NCBI RefSeq assembly: GCF_009496535.1
Contig: NZ_WIDL01000012.1
Coordinates: 1 to 64,000, forward strand
Source of the DNA: Stenotrophomonas sp. MYb238
GTDB lineage: Bacteria > Pseudomonadota > Gammaproteobacteria > Xanthomonadales > Xanthomonadaceae
DNA: 64,000 bases
Direction of reading: 5' to 3'
Positions within the stretch are counted from its first letter, which is position 1. The number at the start of each line of letters is the position of its first letter. The position numbers and the translations under genes are program-made. Under the pieces are notes generated by a model. The model saw nothing but the letters and a program-made list of their open reading frames with translations, had not been told where the DNA came from and ran no database searches. Below, in pieces: positions 8,076 through 16,598 of the stretch.

Positions 8076-9605
8076 TCACGGTTCCCAGCCATTGAAGCTG
8101 GTGAACGGCGGCACGTAGTTCAGTTTTTCCAGGCAGGCGCCGTCGAGCTTGGCGGCGTCGGTGTTGTCGATGAACTGGGCGAACAGCTTGGGCATGCAGC
8201 CGGCGCCGATCACCGCGTGGCCCTGGCCGCGCAGCACGAACAGGCGGCCGTTGCGCAGGCCCTTGACCACTTCCTCGCCGTAGCGCGGCGGCGTGACCGG
8301 GTCGAACTCGCCTTCCAGCACCAGCGCCGGCACGGCGCTGGACAGCGCGGCGTGGAAGTCGGCCGGCACCTGGCCCTTCGGCCATGCCCTGCACATCGCC
8401 GCCAGCCCCTCGGCCATGCGGTTGCCGAGCACGGTGCCCTCGTCCTCGTCGCGCGCGGTCATGCCGGTGTCGTCCTCGCTGCAGATCACCGACAGCTGCA
8501 TGCCCATGGCCATGGCGTCCTTCATGTCGCCCTGCATCATCCGCGCCAGCGCCATCAGGTCGCCGTAGCGTCCGTTGCGCGCCTCGTGGATCAGCTTGGG
8601 TAGCAGCGCCGCGGCCTGCGGCATGTAGGCGTACATGCGCACCAGGCCGGCGACGGTGTCGGCGCGCAGCACGTCCTCGCGCTCCTGCCCGGTGTTGGCG
8701 TCGCGGTAGCGCACCGTCACCGGGTTGGCGCGCAGCGTGGCCAGCAGCGCGTCCAGCTCGGCGCGCGGATCGCCCAGCGCCGCCTTGCATGCGGCGTTGC
8801 CGGTGCACTGGGCGAACTGCAGCGCCAGCGCGTCGTCCAGGTTGCGGGCGAAGATGTTGCCCAGCTGCAGGGTGTTGGGCACCACCGAGTCGAGCACGAT
8901 GCTGCGCGTGCTCTGCGGATGGCGCATGGCGTACTGCTGCGCCACGCGGGTGCCGTAGCTGACCCCGAGCAGGTTGATCTTCTCCGCGCCGATGGCCTGG
9001 CGCACGGCATCCAGGTCGGCGACGGCATCGGTGGTGGTGTAGTGGCGCAGGTCGGCCTTCTTGGACAGCGTCGCCGCGCAGGCGGCGGCCGCGGCCTCCA
9101 TCGCCTCGACGCCGGCCTCCTCGCCCTCGGGCGCCTCGCAGGACAGCAGGTTCGATTTGCCGGTGCCGCGCTGGTCCAGGAGGATCACGTTGCGGCGCTT
9201 GCGCACGTCGGCGAAGGCGGCGTCGATCTGCGGATAGCTTTCCACCGCCGACTGGCCGGGGCCGCCGGCGAGGAAGAACACCGGATCGGGCAGCACGCCG
9301 TCGGGCTTGTCCGGCGCCAGCAGCGCGATGTTCAGCGCGATCTTGCGGCCCTGCGGGTTGCCGCGGTCCTCGGGCACCTCGAAGGTGGTGCACTGCGCTT
9401 CCAGGCTGTCACGGCTGAACGGCGAGTCCAGCGAGCACGGGCGGAACGCCAGGCTGCCGAGCATCAGCGGCCTGGCCTGCACGGCGGTCGCCGGAACGGG
9501 GGCCGTGTCGGCCTTGGCCTCGTCGGGCGCGGGCTTGAATGCGCGGTAGCCGAGCACCGCGACGAGCGCGGCCACCGCCAGGAGGGTACGGGTCTTGCGG
9601 GACAT
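8076..9605 (-). CDS. Membrane-anchored alpha/beta hydrolase, TAP-like (proline-iminopeptidase/tripeptidyl aminopeptidase type)
   Basis: The protein has an N-terminal hydrophobic segment (residues 6-20), so it is secreted or membrane-tethered. The hydrolase fold follows, with the oxyanion motif FLAGGPGQSA (about 111-120), a LLDQRGTGKS strand, the nucleophile elbow GVSYG (Ser216), an acid in LEGEFDPVTP and a base in GQGHAVIG. A cysteine-containing TAP-like C-terminal region completes it. Its length of about 509 residues is normal for Streptomyces tripeptidyl aminopeptidase-like enzymes, which release short peptides or hydrolyse esters. Two adjacent ATGs (9605, 9608) are equivalent. It lies 31 bases before the NatA-like gene. 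Peptidase versus esterase activity cannot be decided. Confidence 0.8.
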   Translation of the reverse strand: MSRKTRTLLAVAALVAVLGYRAFKPAPDEAKADTAPVPATAVQARPLMLGSLAFRPCSLDSPFSRDSLEAQCTTFEVPEDRGNPQGRKIALNIALLAPDKPDGVLPDPVFFLAGGPGQSAVESYPQIDAAFADVRKRRNVILLDQRGTGKSNLLSCEAPEGEEAGVEAMEAAAAACAATLSKKADLRHYTTTDAVADLDAVRQAIGAEKINLLGVSYGTRVAQQYAMRHPQSTRSIVLDSVVPNTLQLGNIFARNLDDALALQFAQCTGNAACKAALGDPRAELDALLATLRANPVTVRYRDANTGQEREDVLRADTVAGLVRMYAYMPQAAALLPKLIHEARNGRYGDLMALARMMQGDMKDAMAMGMQLSVICSEDDTGMTARDEDEGTVLGNRMAEGLAAMCRAWPKGQVPADFHAALSSAVPALVLEGEFDPVTPPRYGEEVVKGLRNGRLFVLRGQGHAVIGAGCMPKLFAQFIDNTDAAKLDGACLEKLNYVPPFTSFNGWEP

Positions 9606-9674
9606 CATCGGAACAGCCCCTTGTGGTTGATGGAACGGATCTGGATCTGCCAACCCATGACGCGGCTGGCGGCG

Positions 9675-9872
9675 TTATGTGACGTCGGGAAAGAAGATGT
9701 CCTCGATCCTGGCGTCGAACAGGCGGGCGATGCGGAACGCCAGCGGCAGGCTGGGATCGTACTTGCCGGTCTCCAGCGCGTTGACGGTCTGCCGGGAGAC
9801 TTCCAGCCGTTCGGCCAGTTCCCCCTGCGACCAGCCCCGGGCTTCGCGCAGATCGCGCAGGCGGTTGTCCAT
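9675..9872 (-). CDS. XRE-family transcription regulator, 65 residues
   Basis: This is a compact helix-turn-helix protein consisting of one XRE domain. RLRDLREARGWSQGELAERL and VSRQTVNALETGKYDPSLPL give the recognition helix, and IARLFDARIEDIFFPD is the family end. Such 65-75-residue regulators (YgzD/YozG type) usually sit next to a small polytopic membrane protein and often repress their own operon. Here the membrane protein gene is ten bases upstream. Two near-palindromic repeats ahead of the run (10616 and 10659) are good operator candidates. Confidence 0.88.
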   Translation of the reverse strand: MDNRLRDLREARGWSQGELAERLEVSRQTVNALETGKYDPSLPLAFRIARLFDARIEDIFFPDVT

Positions 9873-9882
9873 GCGTGCGCGC

Positions 9883-10464
9883 TCAGCTGTAGCGGCGCGA
9901 AACGACGGTCTTGGCCAGGCCGTAGGCCAGGCATACCAGCGGGAAGACCCAGATCATCGCCGCGCTGGCCGGTACGTCCAGCACCTTGGCGGCCTGCAGC
10001 AGGCCGGCGGTGAGGTAGAGCAGCGACACGAAGGCCGCGGCGAAACTGACCGCCTGCAGTTCGATGCGCTGCTGCAGCTCGTCCACGTCGCGGATGTAGC
10101 GGATCATCGCGCGCAGGGTCATCGCGATCGGCGGCACCGGCAGCAGGGCGATGCAGGCGCGCAGCGCGGTGCCGTCCACGCGCTTGAGCAGCGTGATCGA
10201 CAGCACCAGCAGCACCACGTAGGCGCCCATCGCGATCATCATTTCGCGGCTGTAGCGCCGGCGCAGCGCCAACGGCGCGGTATCGCAGGCGTTGGGCAGC
10301 TGCCGGCGCAGCAGCGACACGAACGACAGGCCGATGGCCACCCCGATGCAGATGCCGCCCAGCATTCCGGCGCTGTCGCCCGGCATCAGCCGCAGCAGCG
10401 CCAGCCCGGTCGCGCCGCTGGCGAGGACGCCGCCGACGATCCAGCGGTCCAGTGCGCGCGCCAT
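9883..10464 (-). CDS. Small polytopic membrane protein paired with the XRE regulator
   Basis: I do not recognise a named family. The 193 residues contain about five hydrophobic helices (near 8-25, 30-48, 75-95, 104-118, 140-190), with the charged loop RYIRDVDELQQRIELQA between helices 4 and 5. Proteins of this size and the loop motif DELQ(Q)RI are regularly seen beside YozG-type XRE regulators, forming a two-gene module of unknown function. The module leads a run of minus-strand genes that continues into the TAP-type hydrolase and the NatAB-like exporter. Stop-to-start spacing to the regulator is ten bases. Confidence 0.7.
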   Translation of the reverse strand: MARALDRWIVGGVLASGATGLALLRLMPGDSAGMLGGICIGVAIGLSFVSLLRRQLPNACDTAPLALRRRYSREMMIAMGAYVVLLVLSITLLKRVDGTALRACIALLPVPPIAMTLRAMIRYIRDVDELQQRIELQAVSFAAAFVSLLYLTAGLLQAAKVLDVPASAAMIWVFPLVCLAYGLAKTVVSRRYS

Positions 10465-10466
10465 GG

Positions 10467-10605
10467 CTCAGGAACCCCTGCGCGAACGCGCCAGGGAGAC
10501 GCGGCCCGGCGCGGGGAAGGCCGCGTCCGCGCCGGCTGCCCTGCAGTCGGCACCGTTACCCGGCCGGGCGGTGCCGGCACGGAGCTGGTTTCGCGCTTCG
10601 TTCAT
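10467..10605 (-). CDS. Possible 45-residue small protein at the head of the XRE/exporter operon
   Basis: An ATG at 10605 stands six bases after GGGGAGAG, the best ribosome site in this operon. It opens a 46-codon frame (MNEARNQLRAGTARPGNGAD and on, ending SRRGS) that stops two bases before the ATG of the membrane protein gene. The product would be Arg/Ala/Gly-rich, basic and without a transmembrane helix. It could be a real small protein, a translated leader that couples expression to the next gene, or a chance frame. The ribosome site and tight spacing are the only support. Confidence 0.4.
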
Positions 10606-10615
10606 GACTCTCCCC

Positions 10616-10678
10616 TGTCAAGCAAGCTTTACAGGAGGATGCAGCGGCCGACCACCAGCTGTCAAGCGAGCTTTACAG
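10616..10678 (-). promoter_or_regulatory. Pair of near-palindromic operator repeats upstream of the XRE operon
   Basis: Read on the minus strand, CTGTAAAGCTTGCTTGACAG (10635-10616) and CTGTAAAGCTCGCTTGACAG (10678-10659) are two copies differing in one base, 43 bp apart or about four helical turns. Each has imperfect dyad arms CTGTAAAGC / GCTTGACAG. Both lie directly upstream of the ribosome site of the first gene, and each contains TTGACA, so they may overlap the promoter. They are likely binding sites for the XRE regulator encoded at 9675. This is inferred from position and symmetry only. Confidence 0.6.
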
Positions 10679-10742
10679 CCATGCGCCGTCCGGGAGCCAC
10701 GGCGTGCATCCCGGCCCTGATGGGCGGAACGCCACCGGCCAT

Positions 10743-11924
10743 TCAGGCAACCGGTCCCGGCTCCACCGCCAGGTCGCAGGCGACGCGGTTGCGGCCAGCG
10801 GCCTTGGCCCGGTACAGCGCCGCATCGGCGTGTGCCAGCAGGCGCTCCAGGTCCGGCGTGGCATCGGCGATGGCCACGCCGATGCTGGTGGTGATGACGA
10901 TCGCGCCGCCGTCCCGATCCAGCGGGCTGGCCTCCAGCGCGGCGCGCAGGCGTTCGGCCAGGGCCAGCGCCTGCTCCATGCCGACGCCCGGCAGCAGCAG
11001 CACGAACTCCTCGCCGCCGTAGCGCCCAAGCAGCCAGTCGCGCCCGCGCAGGTTGCGCTGCAGGGTGCGCGCGGTGTGGTGCAACACCTCGTCGCCGGCC
11101 TGGTGGCCGCGGGTGTCGTTGATCCGCTTGAAGTGGTCCAGGTCCAGCAGCATCGCCGCGAACGGCTGCTGCAGGCGCACGCACTGCTCCAGCTGCTGGC
11201 CGCCGTCGCCAAGCAGCGCGGTGCGGTTGAGCAGGCCGGTCAGGCCGTCGCGGCGCGCCAGCCGGCGCAGGTCCACCATCTGCCGTTCGACGATCAGCAG
11301 CACCAGCGCGAAGGTGTGGCCGAGCATCACGAACATGCCGCCGATGTAAGTGACGCTCATCGGCAGGCCGGCACGCAGGATGTCGCCGCCGGCGACCGGC
11401 GCGACCGGGAGCAGCGCCCGCACCAGGAACAGCGCCGCATCCAGCAGGAACACCGTGGCCGCCAGCCGGCAGCTGCGGCGGACGTCGGCCGGGGCATGGC
11501 GCAGCAGCAGCCAGGCCTCCCAGATCTTCCAGATGATGATCAGCACGCTGTACAGCGCCAGCCGGATGCCGAGGTCAGGCCTGGCGATGGCGAACCAGGC
11601 GATGGCCAGCAGGTAGGCGACAGCCAGCGCGGACGCGGGCCGTACCGGCGCGCGGCGGCCCACATGCAGGGCCACGCCGGACAGCAGCAATATGCTGCCC
11701 AGCACGGCGAAGGCGTTGCGTACCAGGATGCCCACCGGCTCGGGCAGCGGCAGCGGCACGCTGACCAGCACCGTGCTCACCGCGCCGGCCCACAGGCTGG
11801 CGGCCCACAGCCGGGGCACGGGCTGGCTGCGCAGCACCAGCAGGATCAGCGAGAAACCGACCGCCAGCCCGATGTGCAGCAACAGGCCGATGACGGCGAT
11901 GGTGGGGAAGTCCAGCGAAGCCAA
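10743..11924 (-). CDS. Membrane-bound diguanylate cyclase (GGDEF)
   Basis: The first about 200 residues contain around seven hydrophobic helices (from IAVIGLLLHIGLAVGFSLIL on), forming a membrane sensor without a recognised ligand domain. A C-terminal GGDEF domain follows (about 225-385). The active-site loop reads RYGGEEF (GGEEF at 303-307, a functional variant), with DLDHFKRIND binding metal and nucleotide. The protein should make cyclic di-GMP from two GTP at the inner membrane. RGRD lies six residues before GGEEF, one more than the usual spacing of a product-inhibition site, so feedback control is uncertain. The start is a TTG preceded by AAGGA; no better codon is near. It appears monocistronic. 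Confidence 0.85.
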   Translation of the reverse strand: MASLDFPTIAVIGLLLHIGLAVGFSLILLVLRSQPVPRLWAASLWAGAVSTVLVSVPLPLPEPVGILVRNAFAVLGSILLLSGVALHVGRRAPVRPASALAVAYLLAIAWFAIARPDLGIRLALYSVLIIIWKIWEAWLLLRHAPADVRRSCRLAATVFLLDAALFLVRALLPVAPVAGGDILRAGLPMSVTYIGGMFVMLGHTFALVLLIVERQMVDLRRLARRDGLTGLLNRTALLGDGGQQLEQCVRLQQPFAAMLLDLDHFKRINDTRGHQAGDEVLHHTARTLQRNLRGRDWLLGRYGGEEFVLLLPGVGMEQALALAERLRAALEASPLDRDGGAIVITTSIGVAIADATPDLERLLAHADAALYRAKAAGRNRVACDLAVEPGPVA

Positions 11925-12018
11925 GCCCGGGGGTCCTTGCGTCGAGCGGCGCCGCCACGCGCGGGACGCCTGGCCGAATCATGCAGCATGCGGGGCCGCC
12001 CGCGTATGCGCCGTGGGT

Positions 12019-12768
12019 TTACTTGCTGCTGACGTACTTCTCGCGGCGCACCTGCGGCGGCGCCAGGCCGGCGGCCTTCAGCGCCTCGAAGCAGGCATCG
12101 ACCATGACCGGGTTGCCGCACAGGTAGGCGATGTCGCGCGCCGGGTCCGGCGCGATCTCGGCCAGCTGCTGCTGCACGTAACCGCTGCGCACGTCCGGAT
12201 GCGGATCGGCCGGCAGTTCGCGCGACAGGCAGGGCATGTAGCGGAAGCCGGGGTGGGCATCGGCGAAGGCGCGGAAATCGTCGGCGTACAGCAGCTCGGC
12301 CGGGGTGCGCGCGCCCTGCAGCAGCACCACCTCGACGCCTCGTTCTTCCATGGCCGTGGCCAGCAACGGCAGCATCGAGCGGTACGGGGTGACGCCGGTG
12401 CCGGTGGCGATCAGCAGGTAACGGCCGTTGCGGTCGCCCGGCTGCAGGCAGAAGCGCCCGAACGGGCCGCTGCCGGTGACGTGCTGGCCGATCTCCAGCC
12501 CCTCGAACAGCGCGGTGGCGGCGCCGCCGGGCACGAAGCTGACCGCGATCTCCACCGCATCGCCCGGGCCGAGCACGTGGTCGTGGATGGTCGCCAGCGA
12601 ATAGCTGCGCTTGGCGGCGGTGCCGTCGGCGTACGCGAAGTGCACCTGGATGAACTGCCCGGGCTGGAAATCCAGCGGCTGGCCGTCGTCGCGGACGAAC
12701 TGGTAGTGGCCGACGGTGGGCGCCAGCATGCGGCGACCGGCCAGTCTGAGGGGGAATTGTGCAGGCAC
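12019..12768 (-). CDS. fpr: Ferredoxin/flavodoxin-NADP reductase
   Basis: The 249-residue flavoprotein has an FAD domain with the RSYSLATI signature (RxYS) and a GGAATALF loop, and an NADP domain with ATGTGVTPYRSML and YLCGNPVMVDA. The end KYVSSK and its length fit the bacterial Fpr subclass, where the C-terminus covers the flavin. It catalyses electron exchange between NADPH and ferredoxin or flavodoxin in the cytosol, often for Fe-S or oxidative-stress needs. The GTG at 12768 (VPAQFPLRLAGRRML) agrees with my recollection of family N-termini; a longer frame to 12807 adds an unlikely Pro/Arg tail. It is divergent from yadG. Confidence 0.85.
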   Translation of the reverse strand: MPAQFPLRLAGRRMLAPTVGHYQFVRDDGQPLDFQPGQFIQVHFAYADGTAAKRSYSLATIHDHVLGPGDAVEIAVSFVPGGAATALFEGLEIGQHVTGSGPFGRFCLQPGDRNGRYLLIATGTGVTPYRSMLPLLATAMEERGVEVVLLQGARTPAELLYADDFRAFADAHPGFRYMPCLSRELPADPHPDVRSGYVQQQLAEIAPDPARDIAYLCGNPVMVDACFEALKAAGLAPPQVRREKYVSSK

Positions 12769-12864
12769 GAGCAACAGTGTGTAACCGGGCCGGGGCCGCG
12801 GGGGCACCTATAATACCGGCTCGCACTCATCCGGCGCCGTCACCCCGGCGCGAAGGCCCCGAGC

Positions 12865-13814
<950 letters not shown>

Positions 13815-13818
<4 letters not shown>

Positions 13819-14624
13819 GCACGCCCGCGCCCGTGAACAACGTCCCCATGACCGACGGCGCCCGCAACCGGGTGGCGCTGGGCACCATCGTCCGCCGCGA
13901 GGTCAACCGCATCCTGCGCATCTGGGGCCAGACCCTGGTGCCGCCGGCGATCACCATGACCCTGTACTTCCTGATCTTCGGCGGCCTGATCGGCTCGAAG
14001 ATCGGCGACATGGGCGGCTACAGCTACATGCAGTTCATCGTGCCCGGGCTGGTGATGATGAGCGTGATCCAGAACAGCTACGGCAACATCAGCTCCTCGT
14101 TCTTCGGCGCCAAGTTCGGCCGCCACGTCGAGGAGTTGCTGGTCAGCCCGATGCCGAACTGGGTGATCCTGTGGGGCTACGTCGCCGGCGCGGTGCTGCG
14201 CGGGCTGATGGTCGGCGCCATCGTGCTGCTGATCGCGCTGTTCTTCACCCGCGTGCACGTGCCGCACCCGCTGGTGACGCTGAGCACGGTGCTGCTGGGC
14301 TCGACGATCTTCTCGCTGGCCGGCTTCATCAACGCGGTGTACGCCAAGAAGTTCGACGATGTCGCCATCGTGCCGACCTTCATCCTGACCCCGCTGACCT
14401 ACCTGGGCGGCGTGTTCTACTCGGTCACGTTGCTGCCGGCGTGGGCGCAGGCGCTGACCAAGGCCAACCCGATCTTCTACATGGTCAACGCGTTCCGCTA
14501 CGGCCTGCTCGGCAGCAGCGACGTGCCGCTGTGGGTGTCCTACGCGCTGATGCTGGGCTTCGTCGCCGCGCTCACCGCGCTGTCGCTGTGGCTGCTGCGG
14601 CGTGGCGTCGGCCTGCGCAGCTGA
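13815..14624 (+). CDS. yadH: ABC-2 exporter permease, YadH-like
   Basis: The 269-residue protein has six predicted helices and the ABC-2 family hallmarks: an N-terminal cytosolic segment VRREVNRILRIWGQTLVPP, then GYSYMQFIVPGLVMMSVIQNSY, HVEELLVSPMP and a C-terminal helix pair around TYLGGVFYSV. It is the membrane half of the YadGH exporter and overlaps the ATPase gene by four bases. Substrate unknown. The ketopantoate reductase gene starts 45 bases downstream on the same strand and may be read through. Confidence 0.88.
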
Positions 14625-14669
14625 TGGCGGGCGCGACCCTGCCCCCTTGAGATAAATGGAGCCGGCAAC

Positions 14670-15605
14670 ATGCGCATCCTGATCCTCGGCGCCGGCGGTA
14701 CCGGCGGCTATTTCGGCGGACGCCTGGCGCAGGCCGGCGTCGACGTGACCTTCCTGGTGCGGCCGGCGCGCGCGGCGCAGCTGCAGCGCGATGGCCTGGT
14801 GATCCGCAGCCCGCTCGGCGACGCCGCGTTCCCGGTGGCGCACGTCACCGCCGACGCGCTGCCGGCGCTGGCCGCGGCGCGGCCGTTCGACCTGGCGATG
14901 CTCAGCTGCAAGGCCTACGACCTGGACGGCTCGATCGACGCCATCGCGCCGGCGGTGGGACCAGGCACGACAGTGCTGCCGATCCTCAACGGCCTGCGCC
15001 ACTATGGCGCGCTGGATACGCGCTTCGGCCGCGACGCGGTGCTCGGCGGGCTGTGCTTCATCAGCGCGACCAAGGCCGACGACGGCGCCGTCGTGCATCT
15101 GGACAAGCCCGCGCGCCTCACCTTCGGCGAACGCTACGGCGCCGCCAGCGCGCGCGTCGCCGCGCTCGCCGCTGCCTGCGAAACCGCGGGCATCGACCAC
15201 GTCGCCTCGGACGACATCGCCGGCGAGCAGTGGATCAAGTACACCTTCCTGGCCACGCTGGCGGCGGGTACCTGCCTGATGCGCGCCGATGTCGGCCACA
15301 TCGTCGCCACTGACCATGGCATAGCGCTCATGCGCGCGCTGTACGACGAATGCCTGGCCGCTGCCGCGCACGCCGGCCAGCCGATCCCGGCGAAGGCGCA
15401 GGACATCGCCCTGTCCGCGCTGACCAGGGCCGGCTCGCCGATCAAGGCCTCGATGCTGCGCGACCTGGAAGCCGGGCAGCGCGTGGAGGCGGAGCATATC
15501 GTCGGCGACATGCTCGAGCGCGCGCAGGCCGCCGGCCAGGCGGCGCCGCTGCTGCGCGCCGCGTACTGCCACCTGCAGGCCTACGAAGCGCAACGCGGCG
15601 CATGA
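14670..15605 (+). CDS. panE: 2-dehydropantoate 2-reductase (ketopantoate reductase)
   Basis: The 311-residue protein starts with the Rossmann motif ILGAGGTGGYFGG (GxGxxG) and has the family pieces SCKAYDL, LNGLRHYGAL, KYTFLATLAAGTCLM and the C-terminal SPIKASMLRDLEAGQRVEAEHIVGDM. The conserved KASM(L)xDxExGxxxE motif holds the catalytic Lys/Glu region. It reduces ketopantoate with NADPH in pantothenate/CoA synthesis. Genomes often hold several ApbA/PanE homologues acting on other 2-oxo acids, so the specific role is likely but not certain. GGAG lies before the ATG. The stop overlaps the next gene (ATGA). Confidence 0.82.
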   Translation: MRILILGAGGTGGYFGGRLAQAGVDVTFLVRPARAAQLQRDGLVIRSPLGDAAFPVAHVTADALPALAAARPFDLAMLSCKAYDLDGSIDAIAPAVGPGTTVLPILNGLRHYGALDTRFGRDAVLGGLCFISATKADDGAVVHLDKPARLTFGERYGAASARVAALAAACETAGIDHVASDDIAGEQWIKYTFLATLAAGTCLMRADVGHIVATDHGIALMRALYDECLAAAAHAGQPIPAKAQDIALSALTRAGSPIKASMLRDLEAGQRVEAEHIVGDMLERAQAAGQAAPLLRAAYCHLQAYEAQRGA

Positions 15606-16504
15606 CCGCCGCCGGCGTCCTGCCGCGGCGGGTGCTGATACTGGGGCTGGGCTACGCCGGACGCGCACTTGCGCTGCACCTCCGGTCGCTGGGCGTCGTC
15701 GTGGAGGGCAGCGTGCGCGATCCCGCGGCCACGCCCGGCGACGGCATCGCACGCCATCGCCTGCACCCCGACCATGCCCCCGATGCGGCACTGCTGGCCG
15801 CCATCGCGGAGGCCGACGCCGTGCTGTGCAGCGTGCCGCCCGATGCCGACGGCGATCCCGCGTTGCGCCTGCTCGCGCCTGCCCTGCGCGCCAGCCCGGC
15901 GCTGCGCTGGGTCGGCTACCTGTCCTCGACCGCCATATACGGCGACCGCGATGGCGGATGGATCGACGAACGCTCCAATGCCGATGCCACCGGCGACACC
16001 GCGGTGCGGCGGCTCCTGGCCGAAACCCGGTGGCGCGCGCTGGCGCGCGAACGCGGCATCGCCGCGGCCGTGTTCCGCCTGCCCGGCCTGTACGGGCGCG
16101 GCCGCAATGCGCTGGTGCAGCTGGCGCAGGGCCGCGCGCGCCACATCGTGCGGCCCGGCCTGATGTTCAACCGCCTGCATGTCGCGGACCTGGCCACGGC
16201 AGTGGCCGCGGCGATGCGCCTGCCCACGCGCGACGCCCTGTACCTGCCCGCCGACGACGAGCCCGCGCCGCCCCAGCAGGTATTGGCCCACGCCGCGCAC
16301 CTCGGCGGGTTCGCGATGCCGCCGGCGATGGCCTGGGACGATCCCGCGCTCGCGCCGTCGCTGCGGCGCTTCTACGCGGCCAGCAAGCGCATCGACAGCC
16401 GCGGTACACGCGCGGCACTGCAATGGCAGCCGCGTTTCCGCACCTATCGCGAAGGACTGGCCGACGCCTGGGCCGCGGGCGACGGCGCGGCACACCCCCG
16501 CTAG
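15602..16504 (+). CDS. NAD(P)-binding SDR/epimerase-like protein, YeeZ type
   Basis: The 300-residue protein has an N-terminal nucleotide site RRVLILGLGYAGRALALHL and later blocks typical of extended/atypical SDRs such as YeeZ: WVGYLSSTAIYGDRDGGWIDE, FRLPGLYGRGRNAL, FNRLHVADLA and YLPADDEPAPPQQVL. The enzymatic substrate of this group is unknown; nucleotide-sugar epimerase folds are the nearest characterised relatives. It overlaps panE by four bases, suggesting a shared transcript, but no pathway link is evident. An OmpA-like lipoprotein gene follows after 94 bases with its own ribosome site. Confidence 0.75.
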   Translation: MTAAGVLPRRVLILGLGYAGRALALHLRSLGVVVEGSVRDPAATPGDGIARHRLHPDHAPDAALLAAIAEADAVLCSVPPDADGDPALRLLAPALRASPALRWVGYLSSTAIYGDRDGGWIDERSNADATGDTAVRRLLAETRWRALARERGIAAAVFRLPGLYGRGRNALVQLAQGRARHIVRPGLMFNRLHVADLATAVAAAMRLPTRDALYLPADDEPAPPQQVLAHAAHLGGFAMPPAMAWDDPALAPSLRRFYAASKRIDSRGTRAALQWQPRFRTYREGLADAWAAGDGAAHPR

Positions 16505-16598
16505 CGCGCCGGCGGCCCGGAGCGGGCGATGCGACGGAGCGCACGGCGACGCAACGCGTCTCCGTTATGCTCGGCGCTCCCCGACCCAGGAGATCAGC

